Source: JBGVMW01 sp045125095 (GTDB taxonomy: Bacteria > Bacillota > Clostridia > Lachnospirales > Lachnospiraceae). Taken from it: DNA of 8,586 nucleotides. This document shows, one piece after another, positions 6,367-8,586 of this stretch. Below the pieces are notes generated by a model. That model worked only from the letters and a program-made list of their open reading frames with translations, had not been told where the DNA came from and made no database searches. The position numbers were made by a program, and so were the translations under genes. The DNA is taken from contig JBGVMW010000140.1 in NCBI GenBank assembly GCA_045125095.1, positions 1 to 8,586 on the forward strand, read 5' to 3'. Position 1 is the stretch's first letter. Every line of letters starts with the position of its first letter.

Positions 6367-7890
6367 TTGAATAATGGTAGCAGAATTGCCAGAAATACAA
6401 TGTTCTTATATTTCCGCATGATGTGTGTCATGCTGGTTTCCTTATATACAGTCAGGGTGACTCTGAGTGCCCTAGGGGTGGAGGATTACGGTATCTATCA
6501 GGCTGTTGGCGGTATTGTTACAATGCTTTCTTTTATTAACAATGCCTTGGGAACCGGCTCGTCAAGATTTTTGACTTTTGAATTAGGCAAAGGCTTTTCT
6601 GAACGATTGAAGCAGACTTTTTCTACTTTGTTGATGGCACATGTTTTTATAGCGGTATGTGTACTGGTCGTAGCGGAGCTTGCAGGCATGTGGTATATTT
6701 TTACGCATCTTAATGTGGCTGATGAAAAGATTTTTTCCGCGGTGATAGTTTTTCAGCTATCAGTGATAACAGCCATGATGTCTATGACACAGATTCCATA
6801 TACTGCAACAATTATTGCTCATGAGCAATTAAAGATTTATGCGTATGTTTCTCTTGTAGAGGTGTCTGTTAAGCTGGCAATAGCTTTTGCTATATCCGTA
6901 TCACCATATTATAGGCTTGAATTGTATGCTTTTATGCTGTGCTGCAATCAGCTGCTTGTTATGATGATATATCGGGTGTATTGTTATCGGCACTATATGG
7001 AGAGTCATTTTTCTAGAAAGCTGATAAGCTTTGATTTGTTAAGGCCGGTGGTAGCTTTTTCCAGCTGGAGCTGTTTTGCCTCTTTGGCTATATCCTTTAT
7101 TAATCAAGGTACCTTGTTGTTGTTGAATACATTTTTTTCACCAGTGGTTGTATCAGCCCGTGTTATTGCTTTGCAGGTAAATTCAGCTACGCAGCAGTTT
7201 TTGGATAATTTCAGGACGGCTGCCAATCCGCAGATTATTAAGAAGTTTGCCAGCGGTGACTATGCAGGTTCTCAAAGGTTATTGTTGACTTCTACAAGAT
7301 TGTCATATTTTCTGATGCTTGTGCTGGCCATACCTATTATTATTCTGGCTGAGCCTTTGTTGAATTTTTGGCTGACGGATGTGCCGGAATATTCAGTGGC
7401 ATTTTTGCAATGGAGCATGGTACAGAGCTTATTTGCGGTATTTGATTCTTCTCTGTATATTGCCTTGTATGCCAAAGGTCAGCTGCGGGAAAATGCTCTG
7501 CTTAGTCCGAGTATTGGCTTTTTAGTAGTTCCGTTGGAATATATTTTATTTAGGTATGGGTATTCGCCTATGGTGGTGGCGTATTTGCTGACAGGTGTTT
7601 ATGCAACGCTTGGGCTGATTATTAAGCCTGTTTTGATATGCCGTATAGCTAATTACAGGTATGCAGATATTTTCAGGATGTTTGTCAGGTGTGGCATAGT
7701 TACACTATTATCACTGGGGAGTGTATATCTGTTGATAACAGGTATTGATGTGAATACATATAAAGGCTTTGGAGAAATTTGTGTTATAACGTTTATCTCT
7801 AATTTAGTCATTATATCGTGCTTTGGCGTAAAGAAGGATGAGAGGGAGATTGTTATAAATGCGATTGGCAAGCGATTGGCAAAGCTATAA
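6367..7890 (+). CDS. Wzx-like oligosaccharide flippase (MOP/MATE-type polytopic membrane protein)
   Basis: About 507 residues from TTG 6367. Strongly hydrophobic segments recur along the whole protein, roughly a dozen transmembrane helices, with no enzymatic motif. The N-terminus (GSRIARNTMFLYFRM, then SLYTVRVTLSALGVEDYGIYQAVGGIVTMLSFINNALGTGSSRF) matches the start seen in O-antigen/capsule flippases of the polysaccharide biosynthesis protein family. Such proteins move undecaprenyl-linked oligosaccharide from the inner to the outer leaflet of the cytoplasmic membrane. It is the last gene of the co-directional cluster, 39 nt after the aldo/keto reductase, and is the best evidence that the product is a lipid-linked glycan. 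The start at TTG rests on the GGAG RBS and family-like beginning; TTG 6349 would give 513 residues. No wzx symbol is given because the polymer is unknown. Confidence 0.88.
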   Translation: MNNGSRIARNTMFLYFRMMCVMLVSLYTVRVTLSALGVEDYGIYQAVGGIVTMLSFINNALGTGSSRFLTFELGKGFSERLKQTFSTLLMAHVFIAVCVLVVAELAGMWYIFTHLNVADEKIFSAVIVFQLSVITAMMSMTQIPYTATIIAHEQLKIYAYVSLVEVSVKLAIAFAISVSPYYRLELYAFMLCCNQLLVMMIYRVYCYRHYMESHFSRKLISFDLLRPVVAFSSWSCFASLAISFINQGTLLLLNTFFSPVVVSARVIALQVNSATQQFLDNFRTAANPQIIKKFASGDYAGSQRLLLTSTRLSYFLMLVLAIPIIILAEPLLNFWLTDVPEYSVAFLQWSMVQSLFAVFDSSLYIALYAKGQLRENALLSPSIGFLVVPLEYILFRYGYSPMVVAYLLTGVYATLGLIIKPVLICRIANYRYADIFRMFVRCGIVTLLSLGSVYLLITGIDVNTYKGFGEICVITFISNLVIISCFGVKKDEREIVINAIGKRLAKL

Positions 7891-7945
7891 TGATGAATCT
7901 GTTTATTGTGTAAAAAAGGGGATTTTTCCAATAACTCAGAGCAGG

Positions 7946-8021
7946 TTAATTGAAGTCATGGTTTCCAGTTTGGGAATTTGATAAATGTGGGAAACGGATA
8001 AATAACCATGGAAGATGTTAA
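7946..8021. repeat. Long-spaced imperfect inverted repeat downstream of the operon
   Basis: TTAA-N7-CATGGTT (7946-7963) is mirrored by AACCATG-N7-TTAA (8004-8021). A second pair, GTTTCC (7961-7966) and GGAAAC (7990-7995), lies inside and overlaps the outer arm, so the two pairings exclude one another. It is followed 9 nt later by a T6 run (8031-8036), but the stem is interrupted and not GC-rich, so I do not call it a terminator. Function unknown. Confidence 0.4.
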
Positions 8022-8037
8022 TAAGAGCAATTTTTTA

Positions 8038-8059
8038 TTACATACATTCTAATATGTAA
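8038..8059. repeat. Inverted repeat TTACATA-N8-TATGTAA
   Basis: Perfect 7-bp arms separated by CATTCTAA, 57 bp upstream of the HTH gene start. It could be an operator or part of a mobile element end. On the plus strand the T run comes before the hairpin and not after it, so it is not a terminator for the operon. Confidence 0.4.
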
Positions 8060-8116
8060 ATGTTTGGAAATCAAGAGCTTTTTATTGAGGATAATTAATA
8101 TGCGAGGTGAATTGTC

Positions 8117-8586
8117 ATGGCAAGGGGGATGCTGTCCTCTGCTGAGATGGATGTTTTGAAGAAAAATCCTTATGTGGAGGATGTGAACAGGCAGAGGATT
8201 TTATATACCTATGAGTTTAAGTGCTTTTTCATGGAGCAGTATCTTGCCGGGAAGCGGCCGGTGGACATCTTCCGGCAGGCAGGGTTCGATGTGCCCATGC
8301 TGGGGGAGAAGCGGATTGAAAGGGCAACGGCACGCTGGCGTGCCATGTATGCCGCCAATGGCATGGAAGCCTTGAAGGGGGCTGTGAAGGCAAATGCCAA
8401 AAAGAAAGCTGCTGCCAGGACGAAGAAAAAGGCTGAGGATGGTGACAGGGAGTATGGCCTGCAGGATGTGGCAGACAAGCTGGAAGAACTGCTGGCGGAT
8501 GTTAAGGCCTATGAAAATCGTGTAAGGCAGCTGGAGAAGGTGACCATGGAGCTGACGGACAGGATGAAGGTGCTGGAAAAACGCTC
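8117..8586 (+). CDS. HTH domain protein, IS3 OrfA-like (5' part, runs off the window)
   Basis: ATG 8117 follows AGGTGA (8105-8110) by 6 nt and opens a frame of 156 complete codons to the window edge. Residues about 32-78 (TYEFKCFFMEQYLAGKRPVDIFRQAGFD...KRIERATARWR) look like the helix-turn-helix of transposase OrfA-type proteins: a helix, a 'kpvdIfrqaGfd' turn and a basic recognition helix. A Lys/Ala-rich linker follows (about 88-107). Residues about 113-155 have heptad-like leucines and valines (VADKLEELLADVK...VRQLEKVTMELTDRMKVLEK), suggesting a coiled coil for dimerisation, as in IS3-family OrfA. The start MARGMLSSAE with KNPYVEDV resembles HTH proteins I remember beside IS3 transposases in Firmicutes. 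G+C is much higher than in the operon (38/60 at 8281-8340), consistent with separate origin. OrfB is outside the window, so an IS is inferred, not shown. Confidence 0.7.
   Translation, partial: MARGMLSSAEMDVLKKNPYVEDVNRQRILYTYEFKCFFMEQYLAGKRPVDIFRQAGFDVPMLGEKRIERATARWRAMYAANGMEALKGAVKANAKKKAAARTKKKAEDGDREYGLQDVADKLEELLADVKAYENRVRQLEKVTMELTDRMKVLEKR

Larger units (their letters stand above)
7891..8116. other. Non-coding AT-rich gap between the operon and the HTH gene
   Basis: No convincing ORF or RNA gene on either strand. It holds the inverted repeats described separately and the AGGTGA ribosome-binding site (8105-8110) of the next gene. It presumably contains the junction between the operon and a possible insertion sequence, but the left end could not be placed without the other end for comparison. 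Confidence 0.5.

Noticed and set aside
7910..7929. AAAAAAGGGGATTTTTCC as a rho-independent terminator for the operon
   Set aside because: The only pairing is A5/T5 around GGGGA, without a GC stem, and the sequence then continues CCAATAAC without a T run.
8209..8478. 89-residue minus-strand open frame rich in Phe/Ala
   Set aside because: Antisense to the Lys/Ala-rich linker of the HTH gene, whose codons produce the apparent FFLAAAF pattern; no ribosome-binding site support.
1..8586. CRISPR array, tRNA or rRNA genes
   Set aside because: No regularly spaced direct repeats and no tRNA-like or rRNA-like sequence were noticed on either strand; this was by reading only.

Overview
The window looks like a chromosomal accessory locus from a low-to-mid GC anaerobic bacterium of the Bacillota. 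The support is strong AGGAG/AGGTG ribosome-binding sites, frequent UUG starts, a ferredoxin-type/FrhB-like glycan enzyme and an IS-type HTH protein of a kind I associate with clostridia and Negativicutes. A Selenomonas/Anaerovibrio-like host is my best guess, from memory of protein style and not from any search.

Layout: (a) 1-86, the 5' end of a leftward gene, possibly an Rpn/PD-(D/E)XK-type nuclease-transposase. (b) 87-315, a divergent intergenic region with a 12-bp palindrome, short ATGTG repeats and a candidate rightward promoter. (c) 316-7890, seven tightly spaced rightward genes that look like one operon: polysaccharide pyruvyl transferase-family protein; a fusion of an FrhB-like Fe-S/flavin oxidoreductase with a hexapeptide-repeat acyltransferase; a dedicated acyl carrier protein; an SDR resembling 3-oxoacyl-ACP reductase; a FabH/KAS III-like ketosynthase; an aldo/keto reductase with unusual active-site residues; and a Wzx-like flippase. 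(d) 7891-8116, an AT-rich gap with inverted repeats and no gene. (e) 8117-end, the 5' part of an HTH plus coiled-coil protein resembling IS3-type OrfA.

Working model (inference): the ACP, ketosynthase and SDR form a small dedicated acyl-building module. It would make a short 3-oxo- or 3-hydroxyacyl group on the ACP. The acyltransferase half of the fusion would transfer it to a glycan intermediate, with the pyruvyl transferase-family and FrhB-like domains also modifying that glycan. The flippase would move the lipid-linked product across the membrane. No glycosyltransferase, malonyl transferase, dehydratase or enoyl reductase is encoded here, so the chain is probably not extended repeatedly and the sugar backbone must be made elsewhere. 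The first operon gene and the terminal HTH gene are clearly richer in G+C than the genes between them, so the locus is probably a mosaic, and both flanks carry genes that look mobile-element related.
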